This document shows positions 1 to 9,147 of a stretch of 64,000 nt of DNA, piece by piece. The stretch is from Zygaena filipendulae (Eukaryota; Arthropoda; Insecta; Lepidoptera; Zygaenidae): assembly GCA_907165275.2 (NCBI GenBank), contig OU015659.1, positions 476,501 through 540,500 of the forward strand. Direction: 5' to 3'. The position numbers and the translations under genes are program-made. The notes under the pieces were generated by a model. That model saw only the letters and a list, made by a program, of their open reading frames with translations. It ran no database searches and had not been told where the DNA came from. Numbering within the stretch: the stretch's first letter is position 1; each line of letters starts with the position of its first letter.

Positions 1-600
1 GCTTCCATTTACACATAAACGATATTTGCTGCTTAAATCTTTAAAAGAAAAAAATGACACACGTAATTAGACGTACAGACTTGGAAATAATGAATTTAAA
101 TATGTAGATCAATAGCGTAAAGACAGCTTGTTTGTAAACATAAAAAGGTCGTATCACTTTAAAGGCACCTTTTCTCGTAGAACTTTAGTTTTATTCAAAA
201 TTCCCGAGTGAAGAATTCCAAATGAGGAGAGTGTTTCTACATATTGTGTGAAACACCTCACCCCTGCGGTCCCACCCACGTGACTATCAGAGTCCTCGCG
301 GGAATTCTGTCGTAAAAAGTACCCTATGTCCTTCTCTGTAGGTACCTACCCCTAAAAAAGTGTATGCCAAATGTCATGATTAGCAGTTGAGTATATACTT
401 AAAACGTGAAAGCATGACAAACAAACTCGCATTTTCATGTATAATATACGTAGGAACAATAGTTTCATAATAGATGCTGGGACCATTTTCTAAAGTATTT
501 ATACATTTTATTGATAACCTGGGTATTAATATTACGTAATTATCTTGACCTTAACATTTTTGTTATCATATTATCGTAACAGACTATTATCTACAGTACA
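1..600. other. 5' flank of the SDR array
   Basis: No gene seen. Positions about 289-450 hold a degenerate minus-oriented fragment of the Helitron-like repeat found across the window, recognisable by the words GTACCCTATGTCCTTCTCTG and GCGGGAATTC. The rest is AT-rich and unassigned. This flank does not resemble the flank upstream of SDR2 and SDR3, which matters for reading the tandem duplication. Confidence 0.6.
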
Positions 601-607
601 TACAGAC

Positions 608-615
608 TATATAAA
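608..615 (+). promoter_or_regulatory. TATA box of SDR1
   Basis: TATATAAA lies 58 nt before the ATG at 666, inside the word CAGACTATATAAACCCT that is also found before SDR2 and SDR3 at the same 58-nt distance. A transcription start about 30 nt downstream would leave a very short 5' UTR. Confidence 0.75.
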
Positions 616-665
616 CCCTCAGATTGATATAATCGGATCCTAATTAATTATAAACACTGACGAAA

Positions 666-1439
666 ATGGCACATGATTTAAAAGACAAGGTGGTCGTGGT
701 TACTGGAGGAGCTAGGGGCATTGGCTTCGAAATAGCTAATCATATTCTGAGAAAACAACCCAAAGTCGTCATCATTGTTGACGTCAACGAGAAGAAAGGA
801 GTGGAAGCAGTTGAATCTCTCAACTCTGAATACGGCAGTGGCAAAGCCGTTTTCATCAAGTGCGACGTGACCAAAGAATTCGATTCATTAACAACCAAGA
901 TTTTGAACACATATAAAACGGTAGATCTTTTTGTGAACAATGCTGGTGTTCTAAGAGAGCAATCCGTTCAACTGTCAGTAGGCGTGAACATAACGGCCTT
1001 GTTCGAGTTGACGATGAAGTTTTTCGACCACATGCGGAAGGATAAAGGTGGAAAAGGAGGTACTATCATCAATATATCCTCAATATACGGATACAGGATT
1101 AACCCTTACATCCCTATATACCAAGGGACCAAGTTCGCCGTTTTAGGCTTTTCCAAGGCTCTAGGTCATCCATACAACTACAACTATTCCGGAGTTCGAG
1201 TGCTCGCCGTTTGTCCAGGAATCACAACGACTGAAATGGCTAGTGTCATCACCACAAGAGAAGATGAGGTAACTTGCGAAGATTTCAAACGATACTTAGC
1301 CGCTCATATATGGCAGCCACCGTCATCGCTCGGCAGAGGAACAGTCGAGGTGTATGAGAAGGCTGAGAGTGGAACAGCTTGGGTGATTGAAGGTGACAGG
1401 GCCCCGGAGAAGGTCGTGCAAAATTTCATCGAAGTTTAA
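666..1439 (+). CDS. SDR1: classical short-chain dehydrogenase (15-hydroxyprostaglandin/alcohol dehydrogenase-like)
   Basis: A single-exon gene of 257 residues, the normal length for classical SDRs. Predicted role is NAD-dependent oxidation of an alcohol or hydroxylated lipid in the cytosol; the substrate is unknown. The Rossmann motif TGGARGIG is at residues 13-20. Asp39 at the end of the second beta strand predicts preference for NAD over NADP. NNAG is at 91-94, and the tetrad is Asn108, Ser139, Tyr152 and Lys156 (YQGTK). The start is the ATG after a TATA box, and AATAAA lies at 1510. Insect genes of this type are usually named 15-hydroxyprostaglandin dehydrogenase-like or alcohol dehydrogenase. 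It is the first of three tandem copies. Its 3' half is almost identical to SDR2, while its 5' half is clearly diverged. Confidence 0.95.
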   Translation: MAHDLKDKVVVVTGGARGIGFEIANHILRKQPKVVIIVDVNEKKGVEAVESLNSEYGSGKAVFIKCDVTKEFDSLTTKILNTYKTVDLFVNNAGVLREQSVQLSVGVNITALFELTMKFFDHMRKDKGGKGGTIINISSIYGYRINPYIPIYQGTKFAVLGFSKALGHPYNYNYSGVRVLAVCPGITTTEMASVITTREDEVTCEDFKRYLAAHIWQPPSSLGRGTVEVYEKAESGTAWVIEGDRAPEKVVQNFIEV

Positions 1440-2866
1440 GAAATGATTTTAAGTAATAACTTTATTTTTTTTATTCTTATTGAAGCAATTCTTTTTAAAT
1501 TGTGGTGAGAATAAAACTGTGATCGAATATTTGTGGCTTTTATTGTTTATTGGAGTTGTTGTTGCTACATAGTCTCATCATTACCTTAAAATCAAATTTG
1601 AAAGTCCTGAGGGCTTATACTAACTTTTTAACACGTCTTTTGTTTGTGCTATCAGATGTTTGTACATTAATCAGGCTATAGCAGCCGCATATTTTACCAG
1701 ATTTTCACAGTCAAAGTATCTAGTCGCTCACTAAGCGGATTATTATTAGATAGTAGTCGACTAAACTACAAAAAATTACAAAAGAGGTTGTTCATATATT
1801 GTAAATATATCACCGCAAAATTTTAAATACCGTTAGATTATAATCTATCTAGCGAGATTGTAAACTGCCAAAAGATTGTGAACCGTAACATACTGTTTAC
1901 AAATATGACGTTACCTCAGGTGAGTTGAGCTTCTTCAAAATAAAAATAAAGTCAACCGCGCTCGAGAAGGTCGTGGTGGCGGTTTTTTGTGCAAGTTTAT
2001 GACGTCAAGTTCAAATCGTCACATTTTATTCATATGCACACTTTTCAGTGTGTAATTAACCACATCTTAATCTGACGCGTTTAAGTATTTTGATTTTTTA
2101 CTATTCTGATCGGCTACTCTAGACGCATGATCCTGTGTAGAATGTTCAATAAAAAAAATCTTAGTTTTAGTCAGACATTTTCGACACCCCACCAAATCGA
2201 CATATCATTCACCTGCGCAGCGTGCACTTCATTAACTATGACCCGTTTCGTGAATTTTCACAGAGGAAAACTTGGGTGTCTCGTCGAACTGAATCTACTC
2301 ACGAAAAACAAAGCGTAAGCTGCCGGACCATAATGCATGACGTTTGATTTCACTCTCCATAAATTTCATACCCCGGGCTTATATTATGAAAATCGATTGT
2401 TAAGGAGTAAACTCCAAAAAGACTGAAAAAACAGATGGTTTATTACAACTAGTTAGACCAGTAGTTAGATCATCTAACTGTCTGGACATTTTTTTTGCCA
2501 AATTGTTAGACAGATTGAGATAATCTGTTTGGATATAAATTTTCCAAGCTGTTAGACTGACTAGTTTGTGAACATATGAGGAAGGATTCAGTTTAGAGCA
2601 GTTGATGAATGATTTTGTAATAAATTGAGCTGCCTTTCATTCTTGCTTTTGTCACCGTTCATTCGTCAGTTCTCTCACGATTCCTCTCAGTCACGGTTTC
2701 TCTAAAAAAAGGTATTTTTTTTTGATAAGAGTATCTTTTTGCCCTTGTACTAAGTGATACACCTAGTCTTTATGTTTTCGTTTACTTTTAATTAATCTTT
2801 TAGTTTAAATTGACCTTAATTATTTACAATGTACTTATCGTGAGAGACTACATACGGTATACAGAC
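1440..2866. repeat. Duplicated spacer, copy 1
   Basis: This intergenic spacer recurs almost unchanged at 3699-5127, with only scattered substitutions and small indels. It belongs to a duplication unit of about 2.26 kb that runs from mid-SDR1 to mid-SDR2. A poly(A) signal AATAAA at 1510-1515 serves SDR1. No gene is seen: a short open frame at 2127-2318 is shifted by an extra A in copy 2 and is not conserved. Confidence 0.9.
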
Positions 2867-2874
2867 TATATAAA
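2867..2874 (+). promoter_or_regulatory. TATA box of SDR2
   Basis: TATATAAA lies 58 nt before the ATG at 2925. The surrounding promoter (about 2340-2924) matches that of SDR3, not that of SDR1. Confidence 0.75.
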
Positions 2875-2924
2875 CCCTGTTATTAATTTTATTAAACCTC
2901 ATTTCATAAACACCACCCACAAAA

Positions 2925-3698
2925 ATGGCACGTAATCTTAAAGATAAAGTGGCCGTGGTTACTGGAGGAGCTATGGGCATTGGCTTCGAAATAACTAATC
3001 ATATCTTGATGAAACAACCCAAAGTCGTCATCATCGTCGATATTAACGAAGAGAAAGGAGTAGAAGCAGTTCAATCTCTCAACACTAAATATGGCAGCGG
3101 CAAAGCAGTTTTCATCAAGTACGACGTGACCAAAGAATTCAATTCATTAACAACCAAGATTTTGAACACATATACAACAGTAGATCTGTTTGTGAACAAT
3201 GCTGGTGTACTAAGAGATCAATCCATTCAACTATCGGTAGACTTAAACATAACGGCCTTGTTCGAGTTGACGATGAAGTTTTTCGACCACATGCGGAAGG
3301 ATAGAGGTGGAAAAGGAGGAACTATCATCAATATATCCTCAATTTACGGATACAGGATTAACCCTTACATCCCTATATACCAAGGGACCAAGTTCGCCGT
3401 TTTAGGCTTTTCCAAGGCTCTAGGTCATCCATACAACTACAACTATTCCGGAGTTCGAGTGCTCGCCGTTTGTCCAGGAATCACAACGACTGAAATGGCT
3501 AGTGTCATCACCACAAGAGAAGATGGGGTAACTTGCGAAGATTTCAAACGATACTTAGCCGCTCATATATGGCAGCCACCGTCATCGCTCGGCAGAGGAA
3601 CAGTCGAGGTGTATGAGAAGGCTGAGAGTGGAACAGCTTGGGTGATTGAAGGTGACAGGGCCCCGGAGAAGGTCGTGCAAAATTTCATCGAAGTTTAA
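2925..3698 (+). CDS. SDR2: short-chain dehydrogenase, recombinant of SDR3 (5') and SDR1 (3')
   Basis: A single-exon gene of 257 residues with a complete active site: TGGAMGIG 13-20, Asp39, NNAG 91-94, Ser139, Tyr152 and Lys156. Codons 1-107 match SDR3 with about four base differences. From about codon 115 to the stop, and on through the 3' flank, it matches SDR1 with about four differences. The switch lies between 3246 and 3267, where all three genes are identical. Private changes include Cys66 to Tyr, Asp73 to Asn and Lys127 to Arg. The poly(A) signal is AATAAA at 3770. It is probably an active NAD-dependent dehydrogenase of the same kind as its neighbours. Its promoter is SDR3-like and its 3' UTR SDR1-like, so expression may follow SDR3 while transcript stability follows SDR1. 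Confidence 0.95.
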   Translation: MARNLKDKVAVVTGGAMGIGFEITNHILMKQPKVVIIVDINEEKGVEAVQSLNTKYGSGKAVFIKYDVTKEFNSLTTKILNTYTTVDLFVNNAGVLRDQSIQLSVDLNITALFELTMKFFDHMRKDRGGKGGTIINISSIYGYRINPYIPIYQGTKFAVLGFSKALGHPYNYNYSGVRVLAVCPGITTTEMASVITTREDGVTCEDFKRYLAAHIWQPPSSLGRGTVEVYEKAESGTAWVIEGDRAPEKVVQNFIEV

Positions 3699-5127
3699 GA
3701 AATGATTTTAAGAAACAAACTTTATTTTTTTTATTCTTATTGAAGCAATTATTTTTAAATTGTGGTGAGAATAAAACTGTGATCGAATATTTGTGGCTTT
3801 TATTGTTTATTGGATTTGTTGTTGCTACATAGTCTCATCATTACCTTAAAATCAAATTTGAAAGTCCTGAGGGCTTATACTAACTTTTTAACACGTCTTT
3901 TGTTTGTGCTATCAGATGTTTGTACATTGATCAGGCTATAGCAGCCGCATATTTTACCAGATTTTCATAGTCAAAGTATCTAGTCGCTCACTAAGCGGAT
4001 TATTATTAGATAGTAGTCGACTAAACTACAAAAAATTACAAAAGAGGTTGTTCATATATTGTAAATATATCACCGCAAAATTTTAAATACCGTTAGATTA
4101 TAATCTATCTAGCGAGATTGTAAACTGCCAAAAGATTGTGAACCGTAACATACTGTTTACAAATATGACGTTAACTCAGGTGAGTTGAGCTTCTTCAAAA
4201 TAAAAATAAAGTCAACCGCGCTCGAGAAGGTCGTGGTGGCGGTTTTTTGTGCAAGTTTATGACGTCAAGTTCAAATCGTCACATTTTATTCATATGCACA
4301 CTTTTCAGTGTGTAATTAACCACATCTTAATCTGACGCGTTTAAGTATTTTGATTTTTTACTATTCTGATCGGCTACTCTAGACGCATGATCCTGTGTAG
4401 AATGTTCAATAAAAAAAAATCTTAGTTTTAGTCAGACATTTTCGACACCCCACCAAATCGACATATCATTCACCTGCGCAGCGTGCACTTCATTAACTAT
4501 GACCCGTTTCGTGAATTTTCACAGAGGAAAACTTGGGTGTCTCGTCGAACTGAATCTACTCACGAAAAACAAAGCGTAAGCTGCCGGACCATAATGCATG
4601 ACGTTTGATTTCACTCTCCATAAATTTCATACCCCGGGCTTATATTATGAAAATCGATTGTTAAGGAGTAAACTCCAAAAAGACTGAAAAAACAGATGGT
4701 TTATTACAACTAGTTAGACCAGTAGTAGATCATCTAACTGTCTGGACATTTTTTTTTTTCAAATTGCTAGACAGATTGAGATAATCTGTTTGGATATAAA
4801 TTTTCCAAGCTGTTAGACTGACTAGTTTGTGAACATATGAGGAAGGATTCAGTTTAGAGCAGTTGATGAATGATTTTGTAATACATTGAGCTGCCTTTCA
4901 TTCTTGCTTTTGTCACCGTTCATTTGTCAGTTCTCTCACGATTCCTCTCAGTCACGGTTTCTCCAAAAAAAGGTATTTTTTTTTGATAAGAGTATCTTTT
5001 TGCCCTTGTACTAAGTGATACACCTAGTGTTTATGTTTTCGTTTACTTTTAATTAATCTTTTAGTTTAAATTGACCTTAAGTATTTACAACGTACTTATC
5101 GTGAGAGACTACATACGGTATACAGAC
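3699..5127. repeat. Duplicated spacer, copy 2
   Basis: Second copy of the 1440-2866 spacer, collinear throughout. It starts with the SDR1-type 3' UTR (AATAAA at 3770) and ends with the promoter type shared by SDR2 and SDR3. No gene seen. Confidence 0.9.
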
Positions 5128-5135
5128 TATATAAA
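5128..5135 (+). promoter_or_regulatory. TATA box of SDR3
   Basis: TATATAAA lies 58 nt before the ATG at 5186, with the same flanking word as upstream of SDR1 and SDR2. Confidence 0.75.
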
Positions 5136-5185
5136 CCCTGTTTTTAATTTTATTAAACCTCATTTCATAAACACCACCCACAAAT

Positions 5186-5959
5186 ATGGCACGTAATCTT
5201 AAAGATAAAGTGGCCGTGGTTACTGGAGGAGCTATGGGCATTGGCTTCGAAATAACTAATCATATCTTGATGAAACAACCCAAAGTCGTCATCATCGTCG
5301 ATATTAACGAAGAGAAAGGAGTAGAAGCAGTTCAATCTCTCAACACTAAATACGGCAGCGGCAAAGCAGTTTTCATCAAGTGCGACGTGACCAAAGAATT
5401 CGATTCATTAACAACCAAGATTTTGAACACATATACAACAGTAGATCTGTTTGTGAACAATGCTGGTGTTCTAAGAGATCAATCCATTCAACTATCGGTA
5501 GACTTAAACATAACGGCCTTGTTCGAGCTGACGACGAAGTTTTTCGACCACATGCGGAAGGATAAAGGTGGAAAAGGAGGTACTATCATCAACATATCCT
5601 CAATCTACGGATACAGGATTAACCCTTACATCCCTATATACCAAGGGACCAAGTTCGCCGTTTTGGGCTTTTCCAAGGCTCTAGGTCATCCATACAACTA
5701 CAACTATTCCGGAGTTCGAGTGCTCGCCGTTTGTCCAGGAATCACGACGACTGAAATGGCTGGTGCCGTCACCACAAGAGACAACGAGGTAACTTGCGAA
5801 GACTACAAACGGTACTTAGCCGCTCATATATGGCAGCCACCGTCATCGCTCGGCAGAGGAACAGTCGAGGTGTATGAGAAGGCTGAGAGTGGAACAGCTT
5901 GGTTGATTGAAGGTGACACAGCTCCAAAGAAGGTTGTGCAAAATTTCGTCGAAGTCTAA
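5186..5959 (+). CDS. SDR3: classical short-chain dehydrogenase
   Basis: A single-exon gene of 257 residues. The active site is intact: TGGAMGIG at 13-20, Asp39 for NAD, NNAG 91-94, Ser139, Tyr152 and Lys156. The 5' 107 codons and the promoter are nearly identical to SDR2, but the last third carries its own changes (for example TRDNEV near residue 202 and LIEGDTAPKK near the C-terminus). The 3' flank differs from that of SDR1 and SDR2, so this gene marks the right edge of the duplicated unit. AATAAA signals are at 6240 and 6252. The predicted role is NAD-linked alcohol oxidation; the substrate is unknown. Confidence 0.95.
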   Translation: MARNLKDKVAVVTGGAMGIGFEITNHILMKQPKVVIIVDINEEKGVEAVQSLNTKYGSGKAVFIKCDVTKEFDSLTTKILNTYTTVDLFVNNAGVLRDQSIQLSVDLNITALFELTTKFFDHMRKDKGGKGGTIINISSIYGYRINPYIPIYQGTKFAVLGFSKALGHPYNYNYSGVRVLAVCPGITTTEMAGAVTTRDNEVTCEDYKRYLAAHIWQPPSSLGRGTVEVYEKAESGTAWLIEGDTAPKKVVQNFVEV

Positions 5960-7145
5960 ATTTTTTCTGCAATGTTTTTTTTTATTTAACCAAATCAACC
6001 AAACAATTGCTTATTTTTTATTTTTCTTTTGAAACTTACTGGGTAATGCGTAGGTAAAGAGTTTATCTATTTTTATTTGTATAAGTTGTGGATCCAGCGA
6101 CTCATGTTCCTGCCATTATGCTAATACTATATGTATACGAAGAACATATCCGTGGGAAAGTTTAGGACATAAGTTATCTTGTTTAATTGTATATTTATAT
6201 GATGTGAAGTATATTGAAACTTGTGGCTGTTTTTTCTGAAATAAATAACTGAATAAATTTTGTTAAAACATATTACAAAAAATTTATGATTTTTTGGTCT
6301 TCGATGTAATTTAATGCATTTTCAATGACATGAAGACAAAAAATGAAAATATTTTAAGTGACGCACATAAAATAGTCCTTTAGGTACATTTTCTTTCCGT
6401 GTTTTTTTCCCAACTTATTTCATCGAATAAGTTAGTGCCTATTTTCAATTAACTTCAACAACCAAAACTCCTAAAAAAAAAATATATATTATGTAACTAA
6501 ATAAGACGCATGTCATATTATTATGACACTTTTTTTTTTGCTTTATTACGGCATTGGCTACTAAGCCATCAGCCTAAATATATTACAACCAAAATACAAA
6601 ATATTAAATCCCAACTCAATATTATTTTAAATGGGAATATATATATTTTTTATATTTATATTTATTTATATTCATTCCAGATAAAGTACATACATTACAT
6701 GAGTTTGTTTGCATAATACGCTTTCACTAATCAATCGATCATGAAATTGTGCATGCACGTGGTCAGAGGTACAGAAATAGGTACCTACACTTGGAATATT
6801 ATTTTAGCCTTTGCCCAAATCCGGGTCAAACATTGATATTTTCACTCTCGGTTTTGGTTATTGTAACATAACATACGTGATAACGATATTATCAAATACC
6901 TAGTCATTAATTACTATTTACTTACATATGGCGCACGGGTTCCGCAGTGCGAATTTTACGATTACTTTGAAAAATATGTCCAGTTTTTCCATTGAGAGTT
7001 TTACTAAGTTCAAGTCTCAAAACTGTGGAAATCCCTTTTTTTATTACCATACCTGTCGTTAGATGGTTGATGGAGTTTTTATTTTAGAAATCAATGTCAT
7101 CGAGAATGAATTCTCGATAGCTAAAGCCTAAGGTATCTCCTTTCA

Positions 7146-7336
7146 GAGAGATAAGAGGAAAGATAAGATTGTTTGTTTTTGATTACGATTTAATTCAAAA
7201 ACTAATGGACCTATTTCAAAAATTCTTTCACTATTACAGTGCTAAATTATCTCTGAGTAACATAGGCTATATTGTGACCTGGAATTCCCGCGGGAACTCC
7301 GAAATTACCGCAGGTGAAAACGCGGGGAGCAGCTGG
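7146..7336 (+). mobile_element. Helitron-like non-autonomous repeat
   Basis: Its 3' half contains GGAATTCCCGCGGGAACTCC followed by a decayed hairpin and a terminal CTGG in place of CTAG. The 5' end is not clear. Confidence 0.5.
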
Positions 7337-7603
7337 TACAATTATATTTTGCTACTAGCTGCGTATACCTCAAAAGATTAATAATACGTTTCACCCGCAT
7401 TAATTTCGGAATGTTTTCTGTATCTACTCCTGGCAGCGTGTACGTGACGCAAAAATTACTTTTGCATTTATAATATTAGTATGGATATGTGTACATAATG
7501 GTCACAATTAGCATGACACGTTAACAAATGTAACAATTTGCACGGCGTATAGGTACATAAATGATCACTTGAATTTGCGAATCTAATGAGAAGTTAACTT
7601 ATA

Positions 7604-7884
7604 TCCTTACTGATATTATAAATGCGAAAGTGAGTTTGTTTGTTTGTTACGATTTCACGCCTCAACGGTTCGACGGATCGTCATGAAATTTTGCACGTTT
7701 TCAGGGATACAGCGAAGGACATAGGGTTTTTATCCCGGAATTCCCGCAGAAACTTTAGAATTCACGGGGGTGAAACTTTATTAAATTTTGCGTACGCCAC
7801 GTTGTGAAGGGTAGGTACTGTAGAGAAAAAAAAAATGCCGTAGTAGGCGAAATTACGGCGAGTGAAACCGCGCAGAACAGCTAG
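7604..7884 (+). mobile_element. Helitron-like non-autonomous repeat
   Basis: It begins TCCTTACTGATATTATAAAT and ends with CAGCTAG followed by T. The interior carries extra sequence near 7790-7850 compared with other copies, suggesting a secondary insertion. Confidence 0.6.
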
Positions 7885-7964
7885 TAATACATACTCTGAA
7901 TGCAGCGTGAAAATCAACGTTAATGTCTAAGACGAAAATTCTTTACATATCAATACAGGACAGA

Positions 7965-8075
7965 TACAAAAGAAAAATATCAATTATTTTTTGCATACAA
8001 ATAATAATTAATATTTTTCTTTTGTATATCATTATAAAGACGTAAAGTGCATCATAATGCACTTTACGGCTTTAT
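7965..8075. repeat. Two adjacent inverted repeats (hairpins)
   Basis: First hairpin: arms 7965-7988 and 8003-8026 pair over 24 positions with one mismatch around a 14-nt loop. Second hairpin: arms end at 8052 and start at 8057, pair perfectly over 12 bp (CGTAAAGTGCAT) and continue outward with one mismatch for about 19 bp, with a 4-nt loop. They could be MITE remnants or a structured transcript. Confidence 0.75.
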
Positions 8076-9147
8076 TATGTTTTTTGTTTTTGGATATTTT
8101 ATAAGACATTTATGAGACAACAAACATTATAAAGCCACAGCGGGCTGCTGAAGTTGCTATAGCTATCTCGTTTTAAAAAATAACAGTGCACGCTCCGGAA
8201 GGTTTTCTTTAATAATTCCTATTTTTTTAGAATCAACAAAAAACAATAGAGTGCTTAAATTTTTTTTTAATATTTTTTGATTAGAAGAAAAATAAAACGA
8301 CCCAGTACTCGCGTCTTCGGCAAATTAGCGAACCAAAAGTGTCGATTCTATTTATTAGTAGAATAGCTTTCGGGTGCCCGATCTGCTAACTTTATAGGGG
8401 AACTGGACACTGGTATCGTTTTCAGTCTCAACTCCCTCCACTTCAATAACACCACCATAGAAGAATTATACTTATTTAATTCGTTCATCCAAATTTTGAC
8501 TCAATTTAATATTCAAGACAATAGCAATAGTCAAAAGAACATACCTATAGCCGAATTCAGAACCTCCCCCTCGAAAGTAGGTACCTATTACTCTATGTCC
8601 TTTTCTGTATTCCAGACAACGTGTATGCAAAATTTCATGAGAATCGGTCGAGTATAATTAAGTCGTGACAGCGTAATAAACAAAATCACATTCACCTTTC
8701 TAACATTAGTTACGATTCTCCAAGTCATTGAAAAAACTAGAATCCAAAACCGTCAAGATAACCGTTATCGACCGTTTTAAATGGTACAGAAGTACTTATA
8801 ATATAGGTCTATTTTACACGTATATATAATATCTCTATTTTACACGTATATTTCTCTTTAACGATTTAATTTTCATTGCAATATCTTAGAAGAAAATATC
8901 TTTTATTCGCTTGTGTGACCGTAGATAGACGAAAAACGGCCGAAATTTTGATGTACGAAATATCAAAGTACCTAAACATAAAATATTTTCCTACGTTTAT
9001 AATTATTATTATTATGGTACGTCAGCTTTAATACTTTCTGATTGGTTTGTGTTGACAGTTTTTAATTATTATATTAAGTGCCTGCAATTATTTAGATATC
9101 CTTAAAAAAATATTTTACGAGAGTAAATTTTATACTTACCTACTACG

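Larger units (their letters stand above)
5960..9147. other. Intergenic region between SDR3 and the first P450
   Basis: No gene seen. It contains the SDR3 3' UTR, Helitron-like copies at about 7146-7336 and 7604-7884, a minus-oriented fragment at about 8550-8700, and two adjacent strong hairpins at 7965-8075. The remainder is AT-rich sequence with no recognised motif. No convincing TATA box is visible before the P450 start at 9148. Confidence 0.6.

Noticed and set aside
2127..2318. Small open frame in the SDR1-SDR2 spacer, repeated in the next spacer
   Set aside because: In the second spacer an extra A in the poly(A) run shifts the frame, although the copies are otherwise near-identical, so there is no coding constraint.
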